DNA from: Certhia americana
Taxonomy: Eukaryota; Chordata; Aves; Passeriformes; Certhiidae
Assembly: GCA_018697195.1 (NCBI GenBank)
Contig: CM031870.1
Span: 6,562,819 to 6,626,818 of the forward strand
DNA: 64,000 bases
Reading direction: 5' to 3'
Part shown: positions 12,301 through 23,323 of the stretch, piece after piece
Position numbering within the stretch: the first letter of the stretch is position 1
Layout: the number at the start of each line of letters is the position of its first letter
Notes under the pieces: model-generated
What the model saw: the letters and a program-made list of their open reading frames with translations, nothing else
Database searches by the model: none
What the model was told of the DNA's origin: nothing
Program-made: the position numbers and the translations under genes

Positions 12301-12972
12301 TGAAAGGGCAGCAAACAATGCTGCTCACAGGCTGTAGAGCTCTCCTGCTCCTGAGTCACCTCTTTCCCAGCCTAGAAATCCCAGTTTCCTCAATCATTCC
12401 CTGCATGGCAGTCATTCTGCATTTGTTATCCCTTTTACTGCTTCGTCTTGGCTCTCACCTTTTTACTTGAAATAATTCCCCTGAGCAGGAACCTTTATCC
12501 CTTCATTGTTCCCTGCTTCCCTGGAGGCAGGGAAGCTGACTGGCACCTCCCACCACAGCATCACTGGTGACACCGAGACACTGGGACCCTATTTGCCATC
12601 TCTTAATCAGGTACTTATGCATGCAAGGACCTTTTACCACAGCTTCTTCTTGTCCTGAAAGGCTTTTCCATAAATGTTTTAATCAAAGGTCCTTAAGAGG
12701 AAGCCTTGATAATGAGCATTAGACACGTAACTCCAACATACCTTGAAAAAATCCGCTCCGCTTGGGATTTCCCATTTCGGTTTCCGAACATCAAACAGCA
12801 CAACAGCAATTCCTGAGCTAACAAGGGCACATCCCAGATTGTACCCCAGGTAGCCTCCACCTCCTGTCACCATTGTCCTGCTGCTCCTGGGAGCCAGCAG
12901 CCCAGCAGCCTCCGTCACTTGGTTCTCACAGGGCTGGCTGCTGTGGAGCTCTTCCGTGGATCCTTCTGACAT
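3128..12972 (-). CDS. SDR42E2: SDR42E2, extended short-chain dehydrogenase/reductase (gene span)
   Basis: Predicted NAD(P)-dependent oxidoreductase of the extended SDR / 3-beta-hydroxysteroid dehydrogenase-like group; the substrate is not established. Eleven coding exons join with matching phases into an intact 403-residue protein, close to SDR42E1 at roughly 390. The nucleotide-binding motif TGGGGYLG is at residues 36-43, with a DVR acidic turn near 61-63. The YTST segment at 141-144 precedes the catalytic YSRTK (Tyr174, Lys178). LRPPGIYGP at about 204-212 matches the conserved LRPxGIYGP of SDR42E1. A hydrophobic C-terminal segment at about 387-403 could be a membrane anchor. The start at 12972 was chosen as the first ATG after the acceptor at 12978-12979. 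Gene order beside VWA3A supports SDR42E2 over its paralogue SDR42E1. One intron uses a GC donor. No break was found. Confidence 0.9.
3532..3605 (-). CDS. SDR42E2: SDR42E2 coding exon 10
   Basis: Encodes residues 312-336, ending [11 protein letters not shown], which matches the QPFLTRTE segment of SDR42E1. The acceptor is CTGTTTCACAG and the donor is GAG followed by GTAAAC. The long open frame extending to 3720 belongs to intron sequence. Confidence 0.87.
3913..3976 (-). CDS. SDR42E2: SDR42E2 coding exon 9
   Basis: Encodes residues 291-311 plus one base ([20 protein letters not shown] then A). It aligns with the LGY segment of SDR42E1 and begins a hydrophobic stretch. The acceptor is CCTTTTTAG and the donor is G followed by GTAAAA. 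Confidence 0.82.
4042..4059. repeat. Poly-A run in SDR42E2 intron 8
   Basis: A run of 18 uninterrupted A lies to the right of coding exon 9. No flanking duplication or retroelement body was recognised. Confidence 0.8.
4787..4852 (-). CDS. SDR42E2: SDR42E2 coding exon 8
   Basis: Encodes residues 269-290 ([18 protein letters not shown] and four more), aligning with the SGQPYFISDG segment of SDR42E1. The acceptor is CTTTACCAG and the donor is TTG followed by GTATGT. Confidence 0.88.
5950..6087 (-). CDS. SDR42E2: SDR42E2 coding exon 7
   Basis: Encodes residues 223-268, including [20 protein letters not shown], the conserved segment matching VHVDNLVQAH in SDR42E1. The acceptor is GTTGCTACAG and the donor is GCT followed by GTAAGT; both junctions are phase 0. 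Confidence 0.9.
6587..6669 (-). CDS. SDR42E2: SDR42E2 coding exon 6
   Basis: Encodes residues 195-222, including [18 protein letters not shown], nearly identical to the corresponding SDR42E1 segment. The acceptor is CTTTCCAAG and the donor is GCC followed by GTACGT. It is GC-richer than the neighbouring exons. Confidence 0.87.
7075..7150 (-). CDS. SDR42E2: SDR42E2 coding exon 5 (catalytic YSRTK)
   Basis: Encodes residues 170-194 plus one base. It carries [11 protein letters not shown], with catalytic Tyr174 and Lys178 in the SDR YxxxK pattern. The acceptor is TTTCTTATAG and the donor is AAG followed by GTACTT. Confidence 0.88.
7493..7611 (-). CDS. SDR42E2: SDR42E2 coding exon 4
   Basis: Encodes residues 130-169, including [17 protein letters not shown], the beta-strand carrying the conserved YTST residues. 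The acceptor is TCGTTGTAG; the donor is AAG followed by GTACTT. The exon enters after phase 1 and leaves in phase 0. Confidence 0.88.
9351..9411 (-). CDS. SDR42E2: SDR42E2 coding exon 3
   Basis: Encodes residues 110-129 plus one base. It reads [16 protein letters not shown] and aligns with the VNVRGT segment of SDR42E1. The acceptor is TTTCTAG and the donor is G followed by GTAGGT. The exon is too short to appear as a long ORF. Confidence 0.83.
9710..9733. repeat. 24-bp perfect palindrome
   Basis: AACTTGTGAAAG is followed directly by its exact reverse complement CTTTCACAAGTT, with no spacer. It lies in SDR42E2 intron 2. The function is unknown. Confidence 0.8.
10169..10264 (-). CDS. SDR42E2: SDR42E2 coding exon 2
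   Basis: Encodes residues 78-109, beginning [15 protein letters not shown] and containing [12 protein letters not shown], which matches SDR42E1. The acceptor is TTTTACAG. The frame forces the exon to end at CAA followed by GCAAGT, a non-canonical GC donor; the nearby GT would shift the frame of the next exon. Confidence 0.87.
12742..12972 (-). CDS. SDR42E2: SDR42E2 coding exon 1
   Basis: Encodes residues 1-77, including the dinucleotide-binding TGGGGYLG motif. The acceptor TTCTCTGTTGCAG lies just upstream, leaving 5 nt of 5' UTR in this exon, so at least one non-coding exon must lie further right. The donor is AAG followed by GTATG, and the exon ends in phase 0. The start codon has G at -3. 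Confidence 0.85.
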
Positions 12973-12977
12973 CACGA

Positions 12978-15900
12978 CTGCAACAGAGAAGATCTCTTGA
13001 AAATTCCTGTTGAATATATTTCTTCTTGAAATATAATGCTTTGAGGTCTGGGTAATTTCAATTACTTTCACCGTACAATGTTCCCATACTAGTTTTATTA
13101 TCTTAATATGTTTAAAATGTACAAATTCATATTTTTGGTGACGGGCTTTCTATGTATAACATTTAATGAGTCTGAATACTTTTATATTCCATGATTTAGT
13201 CTTTTCCTCATATCCCTGAATTTCATATTATATGGAAATGAAGAGAAATTACAGGATTTTAGAGCCATTATAATTCCCTAACCTTAGCAGATGTGATGGC
13301 ATTTTTCAATAGTTGGTTTAATCAAACACTTTATCCTTGAAAACTCATTAACTTCTGATATATTAATGCCAAATTGATGTTATTCTACTAGTCAGGAAAA
13401 TAAACCAAGATATTAGATAAGGGATATAAGAAAGGATTCATTCTACTTCTAAAATCAACTTTATTTCACATTTGGGTCTTCAAATGATAAGAGTTTGTTA
13501 CCATTTTAAGCTTTCCTGGTTATACATTAAATATATTTAGTTTTCTGTCCAGTTCTCACTAACTTTCAACCATATTATTCTCAGTAAGGCATTCATAGAC
13601 AGTTAAACTAATAACGGGCAGAAGAGAGAAGCCATCTGCCCTGTGGGTTCATCTAGTTGGGAAAACTGGTTAGAATATCATTCTAGGATAACAACTCCAT
13701 GGGAGTTACCCATCTGTACATCTTTTTCTGTAGTGCAAATTAGTTTATTCTACATTAATCACTTGTCCAAGAAATTTAATTTTCCTACATGGAGAGCCCT
13801 GTTGTCCTGATTCCATGCCTGGCCTTTGCACATTGGGATCTAGGCTCTTAGACCCCCAAACAAAAATCCAGAAGAAATCTGCTATCAGTAACGTCACCAT
13901 AAAGTGGGAGCCCAGCTGGGTGCCTGCAGTCCAGTATGGGAATATAAACCCAATCTCTGCAGATTATTTTGGTTTTCTCATAGTTGGAGAGCTCCTCATA
14001 TGAGAGAAGCCTCAGAGTTAAGTAGTTTGCTCTCAGTCAATTACACCAGGCTTCAGCAGAGCTCAGGCAGAAACAGGGCTTGACTGGTAGCTGGCAGCTC
14101 TGTCACTTCCAGGATAACAAAAAAATTCTAGAAAAGTAACACAAAATGCAGCCACAGAACACAAAATTATGGACTACTTTAGCCACTGCTTACTTAGTAT
14201 TTTATAATTTTGTTTGTGATATTCTTATTTTATATGCTGGGTTTTAGATTTTAGACACAGGAAAGGACCATATTCTCCACGCTGCCACATTGTTTTAACA
14301 CCAATGTCAGTTCACTTAATTCAGTAAACTGAATGGCATGACAGCGTAAAACACAAGCTCCTTATGTTGAAAAATATACTGACATTTCAAAAATAAATAA
14401 TAATCCATGTTTCCAAACAAAATTTAAATTACAATTAATGTAATACAACTAAAACAAGTACACTGTCCTGTTCAAACAAGGAAACATATATTTGTATCTC
14501 TAGAGTATGCTATGCAGGAGTCTTATAAAATTCCTTTGCCTTGCCTTCTGAGGAAAAGTATCTTTTTTTCCACTCTAAGAAGTAAAGTCAAGCTTATCAC
14601 ATATATTAGAAAAAGACATTTGAGAAATGGCATATATTTGAATACTTGTCATTAATATCTCCTTAAGGTTTAAGTAAGCTGGAGGTTGCATAAAAATTTA
14701 AAGTTTTCTAGAAATCTCTTTCTTAAAAAGCACTAATAGCATTAGTATATTAATCTGCTTCATGGATTTAGAATTTTTTTTTCCAATTATGAACATAAGC
14801 AATTTTCTTTTTGAAAATGCTTCTTTTCAGAATCAGTAACTTTCTTTTTTCTCTGAATTTGTAGGAGCTATTCTGATTTACTAATGTATTCTGCATGATG
14901 AGCATAGTCACATCTCAAGCAGCACATGTAGTGTCAGTTGCTCTTAGCTCCCCTACTGTCATTTCAAATACCAGAAATATTCTAATTACTTCCCATAAAA
15001 AGTTAAAATCAAACATATCAGGTTTTTAAAAGTAGCTGAAGAAGTAGTAAGTACCCTTGGTAGAATCCTGCTGTCAGCACTGTCCCAGGCCTTCCTGTCC
15101 AGGTGAGAGGGTGAGATGTCTCTGTGCTGGACAATTCGTGACTCAAGGGCATCAGGTGCTCTCAGGCAGACAGAGAAGTTCAGGTGTGCTCAGGCCTTTT
15201 GCTGTTCCTGTTCCTTTGTAGCTGGTGGTTGGCTGGGAGCCAAAAAAGGGCAGGGCTTAATTTGTACATAATTTACCTTCCTCTTCAGGGAAAAAAAAAA
15301 AAAAATTCTCCACATCAGACCATTCTGAACAGGATGGTACATCTCACTTACCTGGTAAAACTGTAAGACACTTCACAACACAAATATACCATTGGTATAT
15401 CTACCATCATTTTGTAGATAAACTACTAGAGAAGAAACAAAAATCCTGTTTGTCAGAGCTACTCAGCACTTTCATCCTGACTTTTCTATCTCCATCCCCA
15501 ATCCAATTTTGTATTTGCAGAGAAGCTTAACTGTAGGCACAAAGGCTGTTCTCTGGCTTCCAAGATAAATGAAGGTAATAAACTACCTTGTACACAGCAG
15601 AACAGGAAAAGGTGATGTACTGTTAAATAATGCATTTAAAATGAATGATGAATTAATGAAACGATTAATAATTACATATGTGCTCTGTCCTAAGATTTTA
15701 AAGCACTTTTAAAATACATATACTTTTGCAAATTAAACAATGCGAAATCAAAGCCAGCATTTTTAAATGGGTGTGTCTAAGTCTCAAAACAGTAGTTAAG
15801 ATGCTAAGGAAACACTCCCACATCTAAATATAAATTACTACAATTTTCAGTGTTTGCATGTTAGAAATATCTCAAGTTCATAGGTAGCCAGTTACAATTT

Positions 15901-18005
15901 AAATATAATTTAATGTTCACATGCTGAGAAGAACTCAAACTGACACCTTGGCAAATATATTCTCGCATAACATGTATGTTCTAAAGTCCCTATTGTTGGC
16001 ATTAGAACCAGAATATTGAACCTGTCAAATTAATCTGCACTTCTTGGATTGCTGAGTGACAAGATCAGCTCACAGAAAAATCCCCAAGAACACCAAGCTG
16101 TCTGTTTTGAGCTATCCACAGCACTGACAGCTTTTACCATTTAATGAAAGAAATAAAGTGCCCATTCGACCCCTGAACTATTCCAGAACTCCTTCACAAG
16201 TCAAAGCAGTGTGTCAGTTTATTCAAAGGATATCAATCCCTCACTCTTCAGTGCAATTTAACAAAAAGTATTTTAACCTGGCTTTGGTTTCCACCTTGGC
16301 AAGAAGGGGACACCTCAGAGTTTTCAGAACTGTTATTTTGTACCTCTCCTTTTATGCTTACTCTCTCACCTTTAGTAAAGAGGGATGGTCATATTTTATT
16401 CAATGCATCCTGCTAAATATTTCTGAAAGAAACAGAAGCTAAAGTTACAAGGAGAAAAGCTGCTGCATTAATATTGGAGCTTGCTCTTGAATCACAACTC
16501 TGTATTTCCTTTTTCTACTTTTTCTCCTATGACCATTCATAGTTCATGTAGGCACATAGAAACAAAATATTCAGTACTTGTAGCAGATACTTGAAAATAT
16601 AAGAAAGTGATAGGGAGTTTGTCCATTTATTTACATGGAGGAGGTGCACATTTCTGAAATGTTGTGTTGGCTTATCAAAATGTCACTCACATCCAGACTG
16701 TAAAGCAATGTTGAAATGTAATTGCATTGTTTCATAGAGGAACCCAGTATGCTTACACAAGTTCATTTCAAATCACATGCTGCTAGAGCCATGCCTGAAT
16801 TGAGTAATGAGGATTTGGCATAAGAAAGACAAGACAATCTCTGTCCCCAGCATACAAAACCTGGTCCCTGTGCTGGTTCTGAACACTGCTGGGTACTGAA
16901 CTCCAGAGGGGTTTCCAAACGTGGCCAGATGTGTGAGACCAGGTCTGTGTCCTGGCCACTCAGCAGTTCCTGTGAACTTCACAGCTCTGCACTCCCAGGC
17001 CACAAAACAGTAGCTGTGCTCCAGCTGTGGGGAAACCTGTATGGTTTTCAAGTGTGGAAGATTCTATGCAGAAAGGAGCCTTTAACAGAGTAACCAGAGC
17101 ATGAAGAGCTCGGCAGAGGCGTGAGTTAAGATAACAGCCGGATATTTGGCGTGAGTCACAGGCAGGATGGGATGTTCTGGAGTGCCCAAGGGCAGAGGAA
17201 TAGCAGAATATTAGGAGACTAACCTCTCTCTTAAACCTACTCAAGGACAGGGTTTTGCTGAAATACCTGCCATACAAAAAAAAAAAAATACCCTCTCTTC
17301 ATTTGACTTATTAAAAATTCTAGTATCTAAACCCTGAATTAGTTGTCCAAGCTTGCTCTCTGTTTGACCACCCGCTGGTGCACTTGTTGACATGCAGATG
17401 CCCCATCAGAGGTACTGATGCAGTCTGTGAACTCAGAGTGGTGAGACTCGTTTGGACAGGGTACAGAGTGCAGATCCCCTCTGCAATCCCAGAGCAGTCT
17501 GGGCAGAGCTGTTGTAGGGTGTATTTTTGACTAAGGGAACTTATCTCTTTGTGACAGACAACCACACGTAACAACCACCCTCATAACAAGGATGTCTAAA
17601 ACAGAGCTGAGAGAAGGGAAGTGACAACAGTAAGATATTCACCCTTTATTTGAGAGAAGACAGAAAATGTTAAAAATCATTTAAATCAGGTCTTGCAATG
17701 TTAATGGAAGAGAAAAAGAATAATTCTCTAATTATGTCTAGCTGGGCTTAGAATTTTTAGTCAAAAAGATAAATCATGGGTCCAAATCTGAATTTGGAAA
17801 TTTCAGAATATTTTTCATATAACCAAATGCTAAACATTGGTGCATATCAAATAGTTCTAAGGCATGAAGTCATCCTTTAAAAAGTTTACCAACACAATAT
17901 TGATACGATAACAAATACAATATACAACCCAAATTGTTATAATAACACAACACTCTTTACATTCCTTGCTAAGTAAGGAGGAGTAAGACACAGAAGCAAA
18001 ACAGC
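12978..18005. other. SDR42E2 upstream / 5' non-coding intron, nothing coding recognised
   Basis: AT-rich sequence to the right of SDR42E2 coding exon 1. It must contain or lead to a non-coding first exon, because exon 1 begins with an acceptor. Short ORFs here have no recognisable protein character. A-runs at about 15290-15304 and 17277-17288 are the only conspicuous low-complexity tracts. Confidence 0.4.
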
Positions 18006-18009
18006 TTAC

Positions 18010-18090
18010 CTGTGTAATGCTCCAAGTCCAGGCCCAGAAGGGAGAAGAAGATGCAGATCCTTATTCCTTGCTGCAAAGCTAGGAGATCAT
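18010..18090 (-). other. SDR42E2: Candidate non-coding first exon of SDR42E2
   Basis: On the minus strand a strong donor (CACAG followed by GTAAGC) ends a segment without ATG that starts somewhere near 18070-18110. Its position upstream of the coding exon fits a 5' UTR exon. There is no CpG island or clear TATA box, and a donor alone can occur by chance, so this is only a candidate. Confidence 0.22.
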
Positions 18091-21000
18091 GTTCTTCTTA
18101 AAATCCCTCCATTCTTCATTAACATACATAAATATTCTCACTCTATCCTTCCTTTTTCCTGTTTCTTTGTGCATTTGTGTTACAGTTCTGCATATTTCAC
18201 TGTTTCCTCATGAAAGGAATAAAGTACACATAAATACCGCCTTGGAATGTGCCCCATAAAATGCTTTTCAAATTACTTTGTTCTCATTTCCTTTGCATTC
18301 GTGGTTACTTTGCATGTTACACAGATTGATTTACAGGTCAAATGAAATGATAACTCTGAGCCTGCATTGCCAAGTCAGGATGGAATTACAGGAACAAACA
18401 AAGCAACATCTCACAGCAGCAACAAACATCCCTGTATCAGCCCTTGGGTCTTGTTAAAGAGGACAGTTTATGCAATATTTGAAGGGAAGGAATACAAATG
18501 CATCATAAATAAAAATACTGCATTACATTGTACTGAATAAAGGCACATTTCTATACAATTAGCAGGGATCACAGCAGCTTGGCTTGCTACACATGGGAAT
18601 CACAGAGACAACAGAAGTGTTGAACAAACTATAAAAATGAATGCTTGAAAGAAATTAAAACACCAGTTCCAAAGGGTTTGTTATTTGCTAGTTTTTACTC
18701 TATTTAGAAAAGCCTTGGTACCACATTAGGAGTGGCCATAGTGACAGAGGCAGCCCATGTCACTGAAAGGACAGAAATGTCCTTTGTCGTTTATCAAATT
18801 CTGGGTAGAATTCAAGATTCTAACTGACAAAGTCTCACGTGATATGAGTCAGAGATTATCAGACTCCTCATAAATTACTTCTGCCAGTGCATTCACTACC
18901 TCAAACCTTACCTCAAACCTGAATCATCAGCATTGTAACAGGAACAGGGAAGGAAAAGGGTTATTTTCTAATGCTGGTAAGTTTCTTATTTATTTATTTA
19001 AACTAATTAGCAAGCAAACATCTCATAAGCCTCTGTTTGAGATGGTTTCACAAAGAACCAAAGTTCAATGGAATGAGATATACACCTGATATACATCTGA
19101 TTTAGATGCATTAAAGAGATTCCATGAAAATTCCAGTGATTTAGTTGTATAAACATGTTTTGGGGCCGAAAGTCTTGGAAGTTGTAGGTACATGTTAACA
19201 GTAGCAATATGCTTATAAGGCACAGAGAAATTCTTCCTGGACAGAATTCTAAAGGACACAACACACACTGCCATTACCTTCCTTTGAAGCAGCATGAACT
19301 GCTGGGGGTGGCTCAAGGTCAGGCATATGTGGATGGAAGAATTTGTTCCTATGCCAAGCTGTCCCTTGAAGCAGCTATAGCTGAACCACACACGAAGGAG
19401 CTCCTGAACTGCCAGTCCTTGCTAAGGGTTTTGAACATCTGTACCAGTCAAACCTAGCTCAGCAGCTGGAAACTGGAAATTATGGCAGTATGTGAGCTAC
19501 TCCACATGGAAGTTCCCAACTCCTGCTGTGAAAGCAGCACTCTCCTGAAGGGGGTTGCACACACACGTGGAGGGAGCAACTGGTTCAGCCATTTGTCTTT
19601 AATTCATTGCACACAAATCAGCATGTTCAGTGAGTCACAGCAATGACATGACTTACAAACAAGCTGGCAGAAAAATATGCATTTGGTCAATTATAAAACT
19701 CCTCTTTTATTACGTCTTGAATACAGTGGGTTGCATTCCAGCAAGCACAAACCAGGAAAGCAAATGCCACAGAGCTGACAGATTGACACTGAAGTCACTA
19801 ACCAAGTATTACTCAGGTCATCCCCAGAGGCATCTCCTGAAAATGTCTTCCTGGCTGAGCAGCCCTCAGCCTGTTGGGAGCAGGCAGGATGGGAGTTTCC
19901 AGGTAGTAAGGAGATGGAATCTGTATTTTAAAGGAAGGACCAATTCTGAGGAGGTAGCAGAGCTTGACCAGCCTGAGAGACCACAAAACTTCAGCTGCAC
20001 AGGCTAAACACTCTTCCAAAGGATGATGGGCTGTAATGGCTCTGTACTGTAATACCTGACCATTTTACAGGTTCTGTGCTTACACAGATTCTAACATCAA
20101 TATTTGCTCCTTCCTTTTCATTGCATTTTCTTGAACAGGAGGCTTAGAAGCCCTTAGCTCACACCACCAGCAAAGAGAAGGCTCCTGAGTTCCTAACACC
20201 TACTTGGAGTGTGAGATCCTGCTCAGGAGAGCCAGACAAATGTGCTGTGCTCTGCCTACAGAAACAAACGCCCAGTTCCAGCCACAACAAACAGCTCAGT
20301 GATGAGTATTGATGTAGGCTGCCCCAAATTTTGGGTTACAGCTCCACTGACAACCAGCCAACGAAGACACTGTGTAAAAGCAATCATTTTGATCGCATAA
20401 AACCTCCAAACACCAAATATTGTATGGGAGGGGGGTGCAGGGAAGGCTCTAAATGAGAGCTTTGACAATTGCAGTCAAGCACAACAGACTGAAATACTCT
20501 GATGCTTATCCACATTTACAAAATCCAACATGTTCATTATGATCTTACTTTGCAAAGAGCCTCTGACACCATTTAACACATCTGCATAAGTGCATTTCCT
20601 TTTAAATTCTTTTAAAGTAATTTTATAGAAATATAAGAATCTATGCTACAGTACCGTGACATTTGTTAAATCCTCCAAGGAACAAGTAAGAAACCCTTTT
20701 TGGCAATACAGAAAGCTCATCCTTTCTACCTGCATTTACTGTTTTAACATCTCTGTTAGTACAAATCCTCATTTTATCAGTGATCATCATCTATACCCCA
20801 AACAGAAATGTAACCAGTCCTATTAATTTACAATTAATATTTTCATATCAAATCATTTCAGCAGTTATACACATTCACAAATAAAATCAGAGAAAGTGAC
20901 CCACAGCATAAAGCACCAGTTTAACTGCAGCATTCTAGTAAAGGCAAACATGGAAGGCAGGAGTCACCTGCTTCAGAGCATACAACACAAAATAGATACA

Positions 21001-21886
21001 TTTATGATGGAAATAATTTTTAATTCTTTATAGAGACAAAAGAGATAAAGGGAACAATCTCCCATATTCCAGCATATCCAGTGACACTCATGAGATGCAA
21101 ATGGCTCCTGAATAAAATGCAGATCAAGTATCTCAATTTTGAAGTCTGAATCCATTTTTATTATATTACATATATTCAACACCTGAGATGAATTTCTAAC
21201 CCTCTAAAAGACAATAGTGAACATCCACAAAATACTAGTGAGCTGTCATTACAGAAATCAGTTAAAAACCAAGTATATTTCACAAATTAACTGATACTGG
21301 CAAACATATTTTTAATCTTTCTAGACAGGAAATATGTGATAGAAGATAGGCAGTGTCTGGTTATACAAACACAACCAGGCTACATCAGCAACAGGGTACT
21401 ACTTTCCTGCAAATCAGATCATTTCTGCATTATCAGCTCTACATCCTTCTTTACTGCCAACACAAAAAGCAAAGAGGTGAAATAATTATTCACAAAATTT
21501 CTCTGCAAAAATATGAATTACAAGCTTGGTTTTCTGCACTAAGGTTACTTCTTGTACTTTCCATGCAAAAATGGCATAAAGAATTCTCTTCCTAACATCA
21601 CAGCCATCTGTCCCATCTTAGGGATAACTAACATCAGTAAATTCTCAAACAGGCAAAATAAAAGGCAATTTAGACATACTAGTAACTAATTGAAGAAATT
21701 AATAATATGATGCAGTGAAAGAGAAACAAAAGTTGTCCCCCTGTTTAACTACTGATACATACACTTTTAAAATTTGTATTAGTTACATTGAAAACTATTC
21801 TCTACTTATATTTAAACTTTGTAGAATTCAAGGCCTGATTTACTTTGAATCCTGCAAATTCTGTAAGTGGATAAGTGCAGCACTTA

Positions 21887-22050
21887 TCACCTGCAACTTC
21901 TTGTCTTGCCAGAAGCTGTGACAAGAAAAAAAAAAAAAAAAATCTTTCTTTCTGCTTGAAGCTGTAAGGAGTGAGCACACTTTGAAAAGAGCAGGTTAGT
22001 AGTATGATTCCAATCCTCTTCAGCATCTTCTCTTCGTCTAAAATTTAATC
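21887..22050 (-). CDS. VWA3A: Candidate VWA3A terminal exon
   Basis: The acceptor TTCACTTGTAG is followed by an open frame that fits the phase of candidate exon 33: LNFRRREDAEEDWNHTTN and onward to a stop at 21887. Its last third translates a T-run into five or six Phe, which is unusual for a real C terminus. This could be a chance open frame or have a different 3' boundary. Confidence 0.28.
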
Positions 22051-22500
22051 CTACAAGTGAAGCACATGAATAATTTTTAAAATACAACTCGAAATATGTA
22101 AAATGCATGGGCTCAGTGTCACCACTGACAAAATAGTAATGGAAAAACAATGCAATTTAAACTGAAAGTAATCAAGTTTCTTTAGGCTACAGTGCTATGC
22201 ACTTTCTGGAGAATTGTAACAGTGCCTTCCTATACACTTCACCAGCAATAGTTTTCCTTGGAATGTTGAAATACAGAGATAGTTGTGGAACACCAGCCTT
22301 TATTTCTGCATGCCTGTAACACCTTCCTTGTTCCTATAGGATGTTTTTATATCTGCTCTCCCTCCAAGCATCTCTCTTGAGTGATCAGCCCTTAAATGCT
22401 GAATTCTGCAGACTCAGACACACTTTGACACTCTTGCACACCAGGCTCCAGGTTCCACTCTCCATGAACCAGGCATTCTTAACCAGCAGGTTGGACTGGA

Positions 22501-22516
22501 TTTTTTTTTTTTTTTT
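22501..22516. repeat. Poly-T run
   Basis: An uninterrupted run of 16 T; similar runs of about 16 occur at 24729-24744 and 60021-60036, and an A-run at 36021-36036. I recognised no retroelement body attached to these. Confidence 0.7.
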
Positions 22517-22620
22517 GTTCCTATTTGAATGATTGGGAAATGTTTTTGAACCAAAATACAAACTACAGCTATAGAAACAAGGATTTAAAAAAACCCAGTC
22601 TTGCTCTGTATTGTCCTTAC

Positions 22621-22669
22621 CCAATTCCTTGATGAGTATCTTGGCAGGCCAATGCTCTCTAGAACAACT
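22621..22669 (-). CDS. VWA3A: Candidate VWA3A coding exon 33
   Basis: A phase-0 acceptor (ACAACTCCAG) and a strong donor (TTGG followed by GTAAGG) enclose 16 codons plus one base, SCSREHWPAKILIKEL. The phase fits exon 32 and the next candidate. The acceptor has a weak pyrimidine tract and I do not recognise the peptide. Confidence 0.35.
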
Positions 22670-23259
22670 CTGGAGTTGTCTGTGTGTCCATGGTTTTTCC
22701 CCAAACAGCTATATAACAAATGCTTCTGTCTTGTTTAACCCTGAGAAAGTACTTCCACCCAGCAATTTCTCTTTTCCTGTGGTTTTTACTTTGCCAAGTT
22801 AAAGCAGCAGCTTGGCTCTGTGAAAGGTTCCGTTTGCCCAGCTGCCTCTCCCACCACTCTGCAGTGATAGTCCCATGTTTGCTGAGGATGTCTTTGCTAT
22901 TAGTGGGGTCTTTCTTCAGTCAGCCTTGTTCATTTAACAGATAAATCATGCAGCAATTATTATTATAGCCATTACATCTGGTTCTAACCCTCTAATGTGC
23001 TTCACTGCTTGCTAGACCATTAATAACTACAAATATAATCTGCCTTGTTCTTTCACCCCACAGAGTTCTCTTTGAGCTGTTCTTTGGTTATATGGGGTTT
23101 TACTGTGGACTATCTCAGTGAAGAACTAAAATTACTACAAATGTTTCCATCTTTGGAAAAAGTCTCTGCTAGAAATGAATACATTTAATAAAATATTATC
23201 CTTCTACTGAAATACATGAACTGTACATAAACTATGATGTAAATGTGGTGGCTGTTTAC

Positions 23260-23323
23260 CTGAACATTTTTTTGAAAGCCAGAGTCATCTTTTTGGTTTG
23301 TCTTCCTTTTTTCAAGCAATAAT
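23260..23323 (-). CDS. VWA3A: VWA3A coding exon 32
   Basis: Encodes residues 1143-1164 (LLLEKRKTNQKDDSGFQKNV then Q), basic and polar. The acceptor is TTTCAAACAG; the donor is CAG followed by GTAAAC. If that donor were not used, translation would run on for 24 more codons to a stop. Confidence 0.75.

Larger units (their letters stand above)
18100..22600. other. VWA3A 3' region / VWA3A-SDR42E2 spacer
   Basis: AT-rich sequence that should hold the VWA3A stop codon and 3' UTR as well as the spacer to SDR42E2. I see no further confident exon apart from the candidate listed separately at 21887-22050. An AATAAA cluster on the minus strand at about 18988-19000 is a possible polyadenylation region. 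Several 60-125 residue ORFs look like chance. Confidence 0.35.

Noticed and set aside
15345..15375. Strong donor (CAG|GTAAGT) at about 15353 as an SDR42E2 5' exon
   Set aside because: An acceptor-like CTTACAG lies only 9 nt upstream and no plausible exon body or promoter is seen. It remains possible, but it is weaker than the 18010 candidate as a first exon.
19630..20007. 125-residue plus-strand ORF between VWA3A and SDR42E2
   Set aside because: It has no recognisable domain, lies in AT-rich DNA without other coding evidence, and the opposite strand is also open there.
20973..21203. Open frame after acceptor TCTTTTAG as a terminal VWA3A exon
   Set aside because: The phase would fit exon 32, but the peptide (RVRNSSQVLNIC and onward) is hydrophobic and Cys-rich with no likeness to the preceding protein. 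The candidate pair at 22.0-22.7 kb was preferred, with low confidence.
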